Counted from the stretch's first letter, positions 7,604 to 17,059 are shown. The stretch is DNA of 64,000 nt from Comamonadaceae bacterium (GCA_947479935.1 CANKBG010000007.1:1-64000); one strand, 5' to 3'. The notes: a model not told the origin generated them from the sequence alone. Made by a program: numbers and translations.

Positions 7604-8922
7604 GGGCCTTGCAAAGCTCGAATGCGATTCACTTGAAGGGGTGTGACTTCGGAAGCCTGATGGCCCCACTGCGTTCTGAGATGAGTCAGAACGGCTGCAA
7701 TTTCTCGGTCTTCCAACGTCAGAACAAAGGGCGGCATGCCAAAAGGGCGGGGGTTGTGCGCAGTGACCGCAGGATAGCCGCCATACAACACGGCTTGGAC
7801 CAAGTTGGTGGGGTCGCGTAAAAGTACGGCGCGATTTTGAGCCAGTGCTGGGTAAGCATTTGCGATGCCTTGCCCTTGGGCTTGGTGACATTGCTCGCAG
7901 TGTTGCTCGTAAATTTTGGCACCCAGGCTGAGCGATTTTTCTGAGCTCTTGATGGTCAAAGGCTTGGGGGTGGTGGCGCTGTTTGAATTTGTTTGCGCTT
8001 CATCTTGCAGGTAAGTGGCCACAGCCAGCAAATCGGCTTCAGGCCAATGTTGTGTGCTGTGTTTCACCACTTCTGCCATGGGGCCACTGGCCACGGCCGT
8101 TGCATTGCGACCCGACTTTAAAAGAAGTGCAATCTCTTCAATACTTTGCTGTACCAAGCCGGTTTCGTGGGCGCTGATAAGGGATGGTGCATACCAGTTG
8201 ACAAGGGGAATCAGGCCGCCAGAAAAATCATTGACTTCACCCGATGCGCCCCAAGCATTGCGCGGACTGTGACAGGCTGCACAGTGGCCCAAACCTTGCG
8301 CAAGGTAAGCACCTCGATTCCATTCAATGCTTTTGTTGGCTTGAGGCTTGTAGATGCCCGACGAAAAAAACAAGCTTCGCCAAATGGCAATGGCCACCCC
8401 TGAGTTGTAAGGCCAATTCAAACTGTCAAACACTTTGGGTATGGGCACTTGAGTTGTTTCAGCCGGCAGCGTTTTCAATGCGGCAAATAGTGCATTGCTG
8501 TCCTCGCGCGTGAGCAGTGTGGTGTGTTTGTAGGGAAACACGGGCGTGAGCAATCGGCCGTCTTTGGATTTTCCATAGTGAAGTGCGCGCCAAAAATCAT
8601 CAGCCTGCCAAGTGCCCAAGCCTTGGGCGATGTGGGGCGTGATGTTACTGCTGTAAACGCGGCCGAAGGGTGTTTCAAATGCGCGCCCGCCTGCACCCAT
8701 GGGTTGGCCTCTTTCGGTGTGACAGGCCATGCAGTTGCCCAAATGCAGCAGAGTTTGGCCCTGGTCAATTTGGGCAACTAAATTCTTGTCATTATTTTGT
8801 GGTTTGGGTTGTATTTCCCAAACATCACGGTGGTTGTCTATCAACACAGCAAGCACGAGCAAGATGGCCACTGTCACCCATAGCCATGCCACATTGCACC
8901 AAAAATTGGAGGGGAATATCAT
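7600..8922 (-). CDS. membrane-anchored triheme cytochrome c
   Basis: A 440-aa exported cytochrome. One N-terminal membrane segment (about residues 9-28) is followed by three CXXCH heme sites: CMACH (64-68), CAACH (214-218) and CEQCH (342-346). The three-domain layout matches the cytochrome subunit of periplasmic alcohol, gluconate or sorbitol dehydrogenases, which passes electrons to ubiquinone or a terminal oxidase. No catalytic dehydrogenase subunit is adjacent. The start at 8922 overlaps the upstream cytochrome stop by ATGA, and its own stop overlaps rluA. The partner enzyme is unknown. Confidence 0.88.
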   Translation of the reverse strand: MIFPSNFWCNVAWLWVTVAILLVLAVLIDNHRDVWEIQPKPQNNDKNLVAQIDQGQTLLHLGNCMACHTERGQPMGAGGRAFETPFGRVYSSNITPHIAQGLGTWQADDFWRALHYGKSKDGRLLTPVFPYKHTTLLTREDSNALFAALKTLPAETTQVPIPKVFDSLNWPYNSGVAIAIWRSLFFSSGIYKPQANKSIEWNRGAYLAQGLGHCAACHSPRNAWGASGEVNDFSGGLIPLVNWYAPSLISAHETGLVQQSIEEIALLLKSGRNATAVASGPMAEVVKHSTQHWPEADLLAVATYLQDEAQTNSNSATTPKPLTIKSSEKSLSLGAKIYEQHCEQCHQAQGQGIANAYPALAQNRAVLLRDPTNLVQAVLYGGYPAVTAHNPRPFGMPPFVLTLEDREIAAVLTHLRTQWGHQASEVTPLQVNRIRALQGP

Positions 8923-9695
8923 GGTTGCAGCTTCGAGAGCACGGGTGCACTGCCGCATTGCCAAGGGGCTTTGAGAGGGGTAGAAACTTTGCTGGCAGGG
9001 GCCGAGTCTTTAGGCATATTTTGCGTGGACAACCAAGTAGCCACCGCTACCAAATCTTCTGACTGAAGTTTTGCCACAACTTCTTTCATGCAATCGGGTT
9101 CGCGTGCTTTGCGTTGGTGTGTTTGCCACGCGCCCAGTTGTGCGTTCAGGTAGTCCAGTGGCAAGCCTAACAAACCGGGCACATACGGCTGCACCCCTGT
9201 CAGTAGAGGGCCGTGGCAAGCCATGCAGGCTGGCAGGCCACGTTCGAGGTCGCCTTCGAGGGCTAGCTGTTTGCCAAGTTTTAAAACTTTTGCTGACGCC
9301 CTTTGAGGGGGCATGGTGGGAGGGGGGTAGGGAAGTTTCAAATCGGCAAAGTATTGTGCAATCTCTTGCAGGTATTTGTCAGACAAGGGGTCAACCAATC
9401 GCGACATCAAGTTGTAGTGGCGCTTGCCTTCTTGAAAGTTCTTCAGTTGATTGAACAAATAGCCCGCTGGCTTGCCGGCAAGTCTGGGGTAATAGCCATC
9501 AGGGCCCGCCCGCCCTTGTTCGCCATGGCAAGCAGTGCAGGCGCGCGTTCTTTCGGCCATGTCGTCTTTGAAGCTTTTGCCTTGGCCCCATGCCGTTTGC
9601 CAGCATAAAACAGAGAACAGGGAGAAAAACCAAGCTAGCTTTCCCCATCTGATGAAAAGCGTCGAAATGTGAGTGAGAAAAGCGTCGAAAAACAT
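8919..9695 (-). CDS. diheme cytochrome c (c4-like), exported
   Basis: A 258-aa protein with an N-terminal hydrophobic export segment (about residues 18-36) and two class I heme sites, CTACH (53-57) and CMACH (157-161), each followed by c4-style GYYPRLAGKPAGYLFNQL and PYVPGLLGLPLDYLNAQL repeats. Cytochromes c4 are periplasmic electron carriers to terminal oxidases. It heads an operon with the triheme cytochrome and rluA. The C-terminal tail after residue 225, with an extra cysteine, is not conserved in c4 and has no clear role. Confidence 0.87.
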   Translation of the reverse strand: MFFDAFLTHISTLFIRWGKLAWFFSLFSVLCWQTAWGQGKSFKDDMAERTRACTACHGEQGRAGPDGYYPRLAGKPAGYLFNQLKNFQEGKRHYNLMSRLVDPLSDKYLQEIAQYFADLKLPYPPPTMPPQRASAKVLKLGKQLALEGDLERGLPACMACHGPLLTGVQPYVPGLLGLPLDYLNAQLGAWQTHQRKAREPDCMKEVVAKLQSEDLVAVATWLSTQNMPKDSAPASKVSTPLKAPWQCGSAPVLSKLQP

Positions 9696-9807
9696 GGTTA
9701 AAAGATACCCTGAAATAAGGCTTTTCAGGGCCTGATTCAGTTTAAAGAATTGAAGTTTGCCAGTTCAGGCGACAATCTATGGTTTTGAGACTCTAACATT
9801 GACCGAT
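9696..9807. promoter_or_regulatory. divergent intergenic region between cytochrome operon and GNAT
   Basis: This 112-bp stretch lies between two start codons pointing away from each other (9695 minus, 9808 plus), so it must hold the promoters of both units. I see no clear operator palindrome. An open frame starting at 9757 would lengthen the GNAT protein by 17 residues, but that extension has no family support. Confidence 0.45.
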
Positions 9808-10326
9808 ATGTCCGATTTTGAAGTTCGATTTGCCACCAAAAAAGAAGCCACCGACGTGGCGCAATTACACCTGATCGCCAGTCGCGCGGCCTATGCGGGC
9901 CAAGTGCCAGAGGCGCATTGGGATGCAACGCCCATGGCCAAGCGCGTGTCTTACTGGAAAGAGGCCATTGAATACGGAGAACCTCAAGTGTTGGTGGCTT
10001 TGGAAGGCGACAGCGTTGTCGGTTTTGTGGGCTATGACCGTTCGCGCGATCCTAAATCTAAAAATACCATGGGTGAAATTTGGGCCATCTTTGCAGACCC
10101 CGATCGTTTAGGCGAAGGTGTGGGTTTGGCTTTGTGGGATGCAGCCCGCGAAGGCTTGCTAGAAGAAGATTGCACCGATGTCACCATTTGGGTTCCTTTG
10201 TTGAACGAGCGCACTGTGCGCTTTCATGAATTGGCTGGCTTTAAAAGAGAAATGAACACGGCGCGCACCGTGCCCATTGGCACTGTGAAAGTCGAAGAAG
10301 TTCGGATGAAGCGAGCCTTGGCTTGA
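9808..10326 (+). CDS. GNAT family N-acetyltransferase
   Basis: A 172-aa acetyl-CoA-dependent acyltransferase fold. The acetyl-CoA-binding region is around GEIWAIFADPDRLGEGVGLALWDAA (motif A, Q/RxxGxG/A variant RLGEGVG), and WVPLLNERTVRFHELAGFKRE is the standard motif B (N..A...Y/F...GF). The ATG at 9808 (MSDFEVRFA) is chosen because the protein aligns from there with family N termini. It lies 13 bp upstream of dusC on the same strand and is likely cotranscribed. Substrate unknown. Confidence 0.85.
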   Translation: MSDFEVRFATKKEATDVAQLHLIASRAAYAGQVPEAHWDATPMAKRVSYWKEAIEYGEPQVLVALEGDSVVGFVGYDRSRDPKSKNTMGEIWAIFADPDRLGEGVGLALWDAAREGLLEEDCTDVTIWVPLLNERTVRFHELAGFKREMNTARTVPIGTVKVEEVRMKRALA

Positions 10327-10339
10327 TACATTGGCGTAG

Positions 10340-11356
10340 ATGAAAATATTGCTAGCCCCCATGGAAGGGCTGTTGGACCACAGCCTCAGAGACACGCTTA
10401 CTCGTGTGGGCGGCATTGATTTATGTGTGTCTGAATTCATTCGAATCACAGATGCCGTGCTACCCAAAAGAGCTTTCTATCGCGTGGTGCCAGAACTATT
10501 GAATGAAGGCAAAACTTTTGCGGGCGTGCCCGTCAGGGCGCAATTACTTGGCTCTGACCCCGAGCTGATTGCTGACAACGCGGCTCGTTTGGCAAAGCTC
10601 AATCCAGCGGGCATTGATTTGAATTTTGGTTGCCCCGCCAAAACGGTCAATCGCCATCGAGGTGGTGCGGTTCTCTTGGATGAGCCTGAATTGATTGGGC
10701 AAATTGTCTCGGCTGTGCGCCGCGCAGTGCCGGTTCATGTGCCTGTTTCAGCCAAGATGCGATTGGGCTTTAACGACGATCTGCGAGCAGAAGATTGTGC
10801 CCAAGCCATTGAGGCTGCAGGCGCCGATCAATTGGTGGTCCATGCGCGAACCAAAGTGGATGGTTACAGGCCACCTGCTTATTGGGATCGCATTGCAGAT
10901 TTACGCCAATGCGTGAAATTGCCGATGGTGGCCAATGGCGAAATTTGGACTGTGGCAGATGCCGTTCGGTGCCGCGAAGTGACGGGCTGCAATGACTTGA
11001 TGATTGGCCGAGGCATGATCAACAACCCAGGTTTGGCGTTGGAAATTAAATATCATGATGCGCAGGCGCAAGGCATGTCATGGGCTGAGATGCCGGGGAA
11101 ATTTTCTTGGCAGCAGTTGTGGCCTTTGCTGAGTGTATTTTGGAAGCGCATGAGTTTGCATGTGGCGCCGCGTCACCGTGCAGGGCGCTTGAAGCAGTGG
11201 CTCAATTATTTACGTCGGCACTATCCAGAAGCGCAACAAGCATTTGACACGCTCAGGCTGGTGCGTGACCCGCAAGTTTTGGAAGCGTGGCTGGCTAAGC
11301 CTCAGGCTGTGCACTCAGTTGATTTGTTACCTCAACTTGAAGCGCTTTCAAACTGA
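10340..11356 (+). CDS. dusC: tRNA-dihydrouridine(16) synthase DusC
   Basis: A 338-aa FMN-dependent enzyme reducing uridine to dihydrouridine in the tRNA D loop. APMEG near the N terminus, GIDLNFGCPAKTVNRHRGGAVLL (active-site Cys; DusC-type wording), HARTKVDGY, and NGEIWTVADA...LMIGRGMINNPGL are all present. Length and motif wording favour DusC, the U16-specific branch, over DusA/B. The last 62 bp overlap the end of the converging HPt gene on the other strand. Confidence 0.93.
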   Translation: MKILLAPMEGLLDHSLRDTLTRVGGIDLCVSEFIRITDAVLPKRAFYRVVPELLNEGKTFAGVPVRAQLLGSDPELIADNAARLAKLNPAGIDLNFGCPAKTVNRHRGGAVLLDEPELIGQIVSAVRRAVPVHVPVSAKMRLGFNDDLRAEDCAQAIEAAGADQLVVHARTKVDGYRPPAYWDRIADLRQCVKLPMVANGEIWTVADAVRCREVTGCNDLMIGRGMINNPGLALEIKYHDAQAQGMSWAEMPGKFSWQQLWPLLSVFWKRMSLHVAPRHRAGRLKQWLNYLRRHYPEAQQAFDTLRLVRDPQVLEAWLAKPQAVHSVDLLPQLEALSN

Positions 11357-11663
11357 GCAGCAAATCTGCGCTGGCTTGCAGCGCCGTTAATTGCGTTTCA
11401 GGACTGGCTTGCGCTTTGCACAAACTTTCTACCCGTGTAATTTCTGCCACCAAAATGTCTTGGCAAAATACAGGCGCAAAGCCCTTCAGTTGGTGCAATA
11501 TTTTTTGAAGAACCTCAAAGTTGTGGGTCTCAATCGCATGGGCTATTTCATGCGTATCTTTTTCCAGGCTGCTGTTCAGAGTTTTCAATAATGGATGGGT
11601 ACTTTGCAAATCACCCAAATACTCAATCGCTTTCGGCATCGATAAAAATAAATGTGTACGCAT
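11295..11663 (-). CDS. HPt (histidine phosphotransfer) domain protein
   Basis: A 122-aa all-helical protein. The segment IAHAIETHNFEVLQKILHQLKGFAPVFC carries the HPt motif HxLKGxA, whose histidine relays phosphate between receivers and kinases. The ATG at 11663 lies 4 nt after the NUDIX stop, so it is probably cotranscribed. Longer readings extend into the NUDIX gene and look like shadow sequence. The 3' end overlaps dusC by 62 bp. No kinase is adjacent. The orphan receiver protein at 266-871 is a possible but unproven partner. Confidence 0.75.
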   Translation of the reverse strand: MRTHLFLSMPKAIEYLGDLQSTHPLLKTLNSSLEKDTHEIAHAIETHNFEVLQKILHQLKGFAPVFCQDILVAEITRVESLCKAQASPETQLTALQASADLLLSLKALQVEVTNQLSAQPEA

Positions 11664-11667
11664 GACT

Positions 11668-12453
11668 TTAGAGCTTGCCATGAAGCAGTTCCGCCAGGCC
11701 GCCTTCAGGCTCAAAACGTTTGTTTCTAAAGTGCAGCCTAGAGGGGCCAGGCAGGACTTTTTCTGCAACAGGGTGATCAGGGTCGCCCGGGTAACAAATA
11801 ATTCGGATACCCTCTTGGTCAAAGGACTCTGGCTGAATCAAAGGCGGCCGTCTGGTGGCTGCATCGGAAAGCGTTTGCGCTACCGAGTTAAAAATACACA
11901 GATGCGACAAGCTAATGATTTGAGGCGGAGCCAAAACAATTCCACCTTCCCAATAACGGAGCAGTGCATTGCGGGGCGTTGTCCACAAAATTTCCGTGGT
12001 TTCGTGATTGTCTTGAATGGCGGTCTGTGAAGCTGGGGCTCGAGCTAAGAAAAAGCGCGTGTCAAACCGTTTGGACATCATGGAGGGCATGCGTGGCGTG
12101 ATCCAACGCGACCAAGGTCTGATGTCAGAGGAATCTAACTGCAGACCACATTCTTCTTGTGCTTCCCGCAATGCAGCCTTGAAAAGGCTGCCCGCATGGG
12201 CATGGCTGATGTCAGGCTCACCCAGTTGTGCATGGAGTACGGCTAAGTCTTGATGGAGACTGGCTAGGGCTTCTGGGGTGCCATCGGCGTCGTCCCGTTT
12301 GCCGCCGGGAAAAACGAATGCACCGCCTAAATCTTTGGAGGCACTGTGCCGCTTGAGGAGTAAAACTTCCATACCAGCCTCTCCCTCACGCAACATGAGG
12401 ACGGTGGCGGCATCACGCGGAGGCGTGTCAACGATGTGAGAAGTGATTTCCAT
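11668..12453 (-). CDS. NUDIX hydrolase with interrupted Nudix box (NUDT7/19-like)
   Basis: A 261-aa protein. The start of the Nudix box, FVFPGGKRDDAD, and its catalytic helix, AALREAQEECGLQL, are separated by about 35 extra residues, as in the NUDT19-type acyl-CoA diphosphatases, where the box carries an insertion. The protein is longer than typical 150-200-aa NUDIX enzymes. A CoA or acyl-CoA pyrophosphatase role is plausible given the many acyl-CoA genes nearby, but this is inference. It is followed on the same strand by the HPt gene. Confidence 0.83.
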   Translation of the reverse strand: MEITSHIVDTPPRDAATVLMLREGEAGMEVLLLKRHSASKDLGGAFVFPGGKRDDADGTPEALASLHQDLAVLHAQLGEPDISHAHAGSLFKAALREAQEECGLQLDSSDIRPWSRWITPRMPSMMSKRFDTRFFLARAPASQTAIQDNHETTEILWTTPRNALLRYWEGGIVLAPPQIISLSHLCIFNSVAQTLSDAATRRPPLIQPESFDQEGIRIICYPGDPDHPVAEKVLPGPSRLHFRNKRFEPEGGLAELLHGKL

Positions 12454-12503
12454 AATGGTTTAAAGTTGGCAACCTTACAAGGCTATCAGATTGGGGTAAC
12501 GAA

Positions 12504-13415
12504 ATGAGCATTGATTTTCACGGACGTGTCGCCATTGTCACAGGCGCAGGGGGTGGCTTAGGCAAGCAACATGCATTGGCCTTGGCCAAACGTGGCGCCA
12601 AGGTGGTGGTGAACGATTTGGGCGGCAATGTGCATGGCGAGGGCGGTTCGGTGAGCGCGGCCCAAGCGGTCGTGGATGAAATTATCAAAGCGGGCGGCGA
12701 AGCTATTGCCAACGGCGCATCTGTCACTGACTACGAAGCAGTGCAAGTCATGGTGAAGCAAGCCATGGACACTTGGGGTCGTGTGGATATCTTGGTCAAC
12801 AATGCCGGTATTTTGCGCGACAAAAGTTTTTCGAAAATGGAAATTGCCGATTTTCGACTGGTGATGGAAGTCCACGTGATGGGCGCCGTTCATTGCACCA
12901 AGGCGGTTTGGCCCATCATGCAAGCGCAAAAATATGGGCGGGTGATCATGACCACCTCATCAAGTGGTCTGTACGGTAACTTTGGGCAGTCAAACTATGG
13001 TGCTGCCAAAATGGCGCTGGCTGGCATGATGCAAACGCTTGCCATTGAAGGCGAAAAATATGACATTCGTGTCAATTCTTTGGCGCCAACAGCGGCCACC
13101 CGCATGACTGAAGGCCTCATGCCAGAAGCCGTTTTAAAAGCCTTAGAGCCTCAAGCGGTGGTGCCTGCCATGTTGGTCATGGCTTGCGAACAAGCACCCA
13201 ACAGAACCATCATTTGCGCAGGCGCCGGCAGCTTTGAAGTGGCCAACATTACCTTGACGCAAGGCGTGCATTTGGGGGTGAGTCACGACACGCCCGAGCA
13301 GTTGCTGGCAGCCATGGCGCAAGTGACAGACCGTCAGGGTGAACTGGTGCCGGGCTCTGGCTCTGGTCAAGGTACGTTGGAGGTGGGCAAGGCCATGGCG
13401 GCCCACAAGTCTTGA
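12504..13415 (+). CDS. SDR, (3R)-hydroxyacyl-CoA dehydrogenase-like (HSD17B4 N-terminal type)
   Basis: A 303-aa short-chain dehydrogenase. VTGAGGGLGKQHALALAKRGAKVVVNDLGG is the NAD-binding start typical of the peroxisomal multifunctional protein 2 family; NNAG, S-SSGLYGNFGQSNYGAAK (catalytic Ser, Tyr, Lys), and the extended C terminus are also seen. These enzymes oxidise (3R)-hydroxyacyl-CoA or related substrates. It stands alone on the plus strand between the NUDIX and xthA genes. Confidence 0.85.
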   Translation: MSIDFHGRVAIVTGAGGGLGKQHALALAKRGAKVVVNDLGGNVHGEGGSVSAAQAVVDEIIKAGGEAIANGASVTDYEAVQVMVKQAMDTWGRVDILVNNAGILRDKSFSKMEIADFRLVMEVHVMGAVHCTKAVWPIMQAQKYGRVIMTTSSSGLYGNFGQSNYGAAKMALAGMMQTLAIEGEKYDIRVNSLAPTAATRMTEGLMPEAVLKALEPQAVVPAMLVMACEQAPNRTIICAGAGSFEVANITLTQGVHLGVSHDTPEQLLAAMAQVTDRQGELVPGSGSGQGTLEVGKAMAAHKS

Positions 13416-13429
13416 CGCTTTAGAAAAAA

Positions 13430-14215
13430 TTAGTTGAAGCTCAGCACCACGGGTGTGTGATCGCTGGGCCGCTCATTTTTCCGAGGGGCTTTGTCAATCA
13501 CGCAGCCAGTGGCTTGGGCCTTCAAGGCGTCTGTGATCAAAATATGGTCGATGCGAAGACCTCTGTTTCTTTTAAAACCAAAGTCTCTGTAGTCCCACCA
13601 ACTGAAGCTTTTCTCTGGTTGGGCAAACAATCTAAAGCTGTCGTGCAAGCCCAAGCCAATCAGTCCATTCAAATGTGCTCTCTCTTCGGGTGTGCAGTGA
13701 ATGGTGCCAGCGAGGCCTACAGGATCCCAAACATCCAGGTCGTCAAACGTGATGTTGTAGTCGCCCATTAAAGCAAGTTGGGGGTGATTGCTTATTTCAT
13801 GTTTCACCCAAGAATGCAAAGCGTCTAGCCAGCGCATTTTGTAAACAAACTTATCGCTGTCGGGCGCTTGGCCGTTTGGGAAGTAAGCACCAATGACACG
13901 AACATTGCCATACGTGGCAGCAATCACACGGGCCATGTCATCTTCAAAGTCTGGCATGTTCTTCACGACTTCGGTGCCTTCTGTACGCGAAATCAATGCC
14001 ACGCCGTTATAGGTTTTTTGGCCAAACCACTGCGAGTGATATCCCGCTTCTAATAACGCTGCATGCGGAAATTTGTCGTCGGTCATTTTTAATTCTTGAA
14101 GCGCAAGAACATCAATGGCGTGTTCGGCGCCAAGGGCTTCTTGGGCCTTTAGCCAGTCAATGACTTGCGGCAATCGAACGGTGAGGGAGTTGACATTCCA
14201 AGTGGCGAGTTTCAT
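13430..14215 (-). CDS. xthA: exodeoxyribonuclease III
   Basis: A 261-aa EEP-superfamily AP endonuclease / 3'-5' exonuclease used in base excision repair. The N terminus MKLATWNVNSLTVRLPQ, catalytic LALQELKM (metal-binding Glu), GAYFPNGQ, MGDYNI (Asp-Asn pair) and the terminal RIDHILIT...SDHTPVV are all present. It is the last gene of a minus-strand run that starts with the DUF2069 gene. It converges with the SDR with a 14-bp gap. Confidence 0.95.
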   Translation of the reverse strand: MKLATWNVNSLTVRLPQVIDWLKAQEALGAEHAIDVLALQELKMTDDKFPHAALLEAGYHSQWFGQKTYNGVALISRTEGTEVVKNMPDFEDDMARVIAATYGNVRVIGAYFPNGQAPDSDKFVYKMRWLDALHSWVKHEISNHPQLALMGDYNITFDDLDVWDPVGLAGTIHCTPEERAHLNGLIGLGLHDSFRLFAQPEKSFSWWDYRDFGFKRNRGLRIDHILITDALKAQATGCVIDKAPRKNERPSDHTPVVLSFN

Positions 14216-14248
14216 GCAAATCTCTGAGCGTATGTGGCGTGAAAAAAA

Positions 14249-14749
14249 TCAGATACTTTGACGGTAAGTGACGAAGTTGAATTTCATCCCCGTTGAGGAA
14301 GTATGAGACTCGCGCGATACTTCTTGCCATGCATTGCTCAAATGGGGCGCATAGGCGTCACCTTCAAAGTCTTTTTCAATTTCTGTGACCACAGCTTCTT
14401 CGGCAATGGGCTCAGCTTGCGCATAAATTTCTGCGCCGCCCATGACCCAAAGATCTTTGCCTTGAGGGCAGTGGGCTAAGGCTAAGGTCAGTCCTTCAGT
14501 CATGGAGTGCACCACCAGCGCACCTTCTGCGTGCCAATTTTTTTGACGGGTGATGACCAAGTTGGCGCGGCCAGGCAGAGGTCTGAATTTGGCCGGGATA
14601 GATTCCCAAGTTTTTCGTCCCATGAGCACCGGACAACCAAGAGTGGTGCGCTTAAAGTGAGCCAAGTCTTCCGGCAAGTGCCAAGGCATTTGATTGTTCA
14701 GGCCAATGACGCCATTGGCAGCACGAGCGTAGATGAGTTTTAACTTCAT
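14249..14749 (-). CDS. folA: dihydrofolate reductase
   Basis: A 166-aa NADPH-dependent enzyme regenerating tetrahydrofolate. LIYARAANGVIGLNNQMPWHLPEDLAHFKRTT includes the folate-site Asp-equivalent region; MGRKTWESIP, LPGRANLVITR and WVMGGAEIYAQA are standard. ATG 14749 is chosen because it overlaps the thyA stop as ATGA, coupling the two enzymes of the thymidylate cycle. An upstream in-frame ATG (14785) lies inside thyA and lacks family support. Confidence 0.96.
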   Translation of the reverse strand: MKLKLIYARAANGVIGLNNQMPWHLPEDLAHFKRTTLGCPVLMGRKTWESIPAKFRPLPGRANLVITRQKNWHAEGALVVHSMTEGLTLALAHCPQGKDLWVMGGAEIYAQAEPIAEEAVVTEIEKDFEGDAYAPHLSNAWQEVSRESHTSSTGMKFNFVTYRQSI

Positions 14750-15582
14750 CAAACAGCTACCGGCGCCTTGATGGCCGCGTGGCACTGATAGTCCAGCACC
14801 TCAAAGTCTTCGAATTCGTATTCAAAGATGGAAGCGGGTTTGCGCTTGATATTCAAAGTGGGATAAGCAAACTGCGAGCGACTGAGTTGGAGCGCAACTT
14901 GTTCTTTGTGATTGCTGTAAATGTGGCAATCACCACCAGTCCAAATGAAGTCGCCCACGTCTAAATCACATTGCTGCGCCATCATGTGGGTGAGCAATGC
15001 GTAGCTGGCAATGTTGAAAGGCACACCTAAGAAAATGTCAGCGCTTCGCTGATACAGCTGACAGCTTAGTTTGCCTTTGCCACCTTCAGTTTGCGCGGGC
15101 GCCACATAAAACTGAAAGAACGCATGGCAAGGCATGAGGGCCATTTTGGACAGCTCAGCTACGTTCCACGCACTCACAATGATGCGACGTGAATCGGGAT
15201 TGGTTTTGAGGGTGCGCATGACATCTTCAATTTGATCAATGTGACCCCCGTCTGGGGTTGGCCAGCTGCGCCATTGCACGCCATACACGGGTCCCAAATC
15301 GCCATCTTCGCGAGCCCACTCATCCCAAATGGTCACGCCGCGTTCGCGAAGCCAGTTGTTGTTGCTAGAGCCTGTGAGAAACCACAGAAGTTCTTGAATG
15401 ATGGATCGCAGGTGAACTTTTTTGGTGGTGACCAGCGGAAAACCTTCGTTCAAATCGAAACGCATTTGATGGCCAAACACGCTGGTGGTGCCCGTACCGG
15501 TGCGATCGGCTTTGAAGACGCCATGGTCGTTCACGTGGCGCATGAAATCTTCGTATTGCGAGCGAATGGGGCGTGTGGTCAT
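14749..15582 (-). CDS. thyA: thymidylate synthase
   Basis: A 277-aa enzyme, slightly longer than the E. coli 264-aa protein, methylating dUMP with methylene-tetrahydrofolate. [18 protein letters not shown], the catalytic cysteine segment [39 protein letters not shown], and DCHIYSNH are intact. The start at 15582 ([13 protein letters not shown]) is preferred over 15621 by comparison with relatives. Directly coupled to folA. Confidence 0.96.
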   Translation of the reverse strand: MTTRPIRSQYEDFMRHVNDHGVFKADRTGTGTTSVFGHQMRFDLNEGFPLVTTKKVHLRSIIQELLWFLTGSSNNNWLRERGVTIWDEWAREDGDLGPVYGVQWRSWPTPDGGHIDQIEDVMRTLKTNPDSRRIIVSAWNVAELSKMALMPCHAFFQFYVAPAQTEGGKGKLSCQLYQRSADIFLGVPFNIASYALLTHMMAQQCDLDVGDFIWTGGDCHIYSNHKEQVALQLSRSQFAYPTLNIKRKPASIFEYEFEDFEVLDYQCHAAIKAPVAV

Positions 15583-15634
15583 GGCAGATGAAAATGGGTT
15601 GTTCAAGGGCTTAGATTGCAATCTGGGCTGTGAC

Positions 15635-17059
15635 CTAAATTTTAATCACTCTGCCGGGGTTCATGATGTTATGGGGGTCTAAGGCCAATTTAATGGCGCG
15701 CATCATGGCCAAGGCCGTTGGATCTTTGTAATGAGGAAGTTTGTCGGCTTTCAAGCTGCCCACGCCGTGTTCTGCACTGATGGAGCCATTAAAGGCTTGG
15801 ACTTGGTCGTAGACCCAGACGTTGACTTCTTCCTCGTGATTTTTCAGAAACGCAGCGCCATCTGCGCCAGGCGGCGCTTGCACGTTGTAGTGCAAATTGC
15901 CATCACCCAAATGGCCAAAGTTAACCAAGCGGATACCGGGTATTTTGCTTTTCAGCAGTGCATCCGTTTCTGCCACAAATTGAGGAATCAACGAGACGGG
16001 TAAGCTGATGTCATGCTTGATATTCAAGCCTTCATCGGCTTGGGCCAAGGGGATGGTTTCACGAATTTTCCAAAGGCCTTGGGCCTGAGCCAAACTCTCG
16101 GCCACAACGGCATCTGTCACTAAACCTTTTTCAAGGGCTTTTTCCATGAGGCTCTCAAAGCCTAAGCGCGCATGGGCCTCAGACTCATGGTCTGAATTTT
16201 CAAGCAAAACACACCATGGGGTTTCTTTGAACAAAGGTATTCTGAGCTGGGGGTGATGTTTGTCGACCAAGCTTAAAGAAAATTGGCCCATAGCTTCAAA
16301 ACCAGTGAGGCCAGCGCCCAATCTTTCGTGCGCCAAGCCAAGGAGTGCCACAGCGGCCTCCATGCTGGGCACCGCTGCCCAAGCCGTAAGTTGTGCTGCG
16401 GGTTGTGGGTACAGTTTCATGCAGGCGGCAGTCATGATGCCCAAAGTGCCTTCACTGCCAATCATGAGGTTGCGTAAATCGTAGCCCGTGTTGTCTTTTC
16501 GAAGACCAGACAGCCCATGCCAAATCTCACCCGTCGCTGTGACCACTTCAAGGCCTAAGCAAAGCTCGCGCGTATTGCCGAATCGAACCACTTGGGTGCC
16601 GCCTGCATTGGTGCCTAAGTTGCCACCCAAGGTGCAACTGCCTTCCGCCGCAAGGCTCAATGGAAATAAGAAGCCTGCTTTCTCTGCATATTCTTGGACG
16701 TTTTGTAAAATGCATCCTGCTTCGGCTACCACCGTGAGGTTGGCGGGGTCTAAGGAGCGAATTTGATTCATGCGTTGCAAACTCAGCACCACTTGCTGGC
16801 CCGAACTATCGGGCACCGAGCCCACCACCAGGCCTGTGTTGCCGCCTTGGGGCACGATGCTGGTGAATGTGTTGGCACAAGCTTTCACAACCGCTCCAAC
16901 CTCTTGCACATTGCCAGGGCGAACGACCGCCAATGCACGGCCATGCGCGCGTTTTCGCCAATCGCGTTCCCAGGCGCTCAAGTCGGTTTGCGGATCATCG
17001 TGGGTCAGGACATGGGCGTCACCGCAAATGTGGCGCAGGTTTTCCAATAAAGCACTCAT
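15635..17059 (-). CDS. FAD-binding oxidoreductase (D-2-hydroxyacid dehydrogenase, GlcD/DLD family)
   Basis: A 474-aa flavoprotein of the VAO/PCMH fold. The FAD-binding part includes [30 protein letters not shown] and NLGTNAGGT; the C-terminal FAD-oxidase C domain includes [13 protein letters not shown] (metal-binding histidines) and [10 protein letters not shown]. This pattern fits D-lactate or D-2-hydroxyglutarate dehydrogenases. Its start overlaps the DUF2069 stop as ATGA. The precise substrate is not readable. Confidence 0.88.
   Translation of the reverse strand: MSALLENLRHICGDAHVLTHDDPQTDLSAWERDWRKRAHGRALAVVRPGNVQEVGAVVKACANTFTSIVPQGGNTGLVVGSVPDSSGQQVVLSLQRMNQIRSLDPANLTVVAEAGCILQNVQEYAEKAGFLFPLSLAAEGSCTLGGNLGTNAGGTQVVRFGNTRELCLGLEVVTATGEIWHGLSGLRKDNTGYDLRNLMIGSEGTLGIMTAACMKLYPQPAAQLTAWAAVPSMEAAVALLGLAHERLGAGLTGFEAMGQFSLSLVDKHHPQLRIPLFKETPWCVLLENSDHESEAHARLGFESLMEKALEKGLVTDAVVAESLAQAQGLWKIRETIPLAQADEGLNIKHDISLPVSLIPQFVAETDALLKSKIPGIRLVNFGHLGDGNLHYNVQAPPGADGAAFLKNHEEEVNVWVYDQVQAFNGSISAEHGVGSLKADKLPHYKDPTALAMMRAIKLALDPHNIMNPGRVIKI

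Noticed and set aside
7604..7891. 96-codon N-terminal extension of rluA
   Set aside because: It lies inside the cytochrome gene in another frame and has no RluA homology; ATGA at 7603 explains the start.
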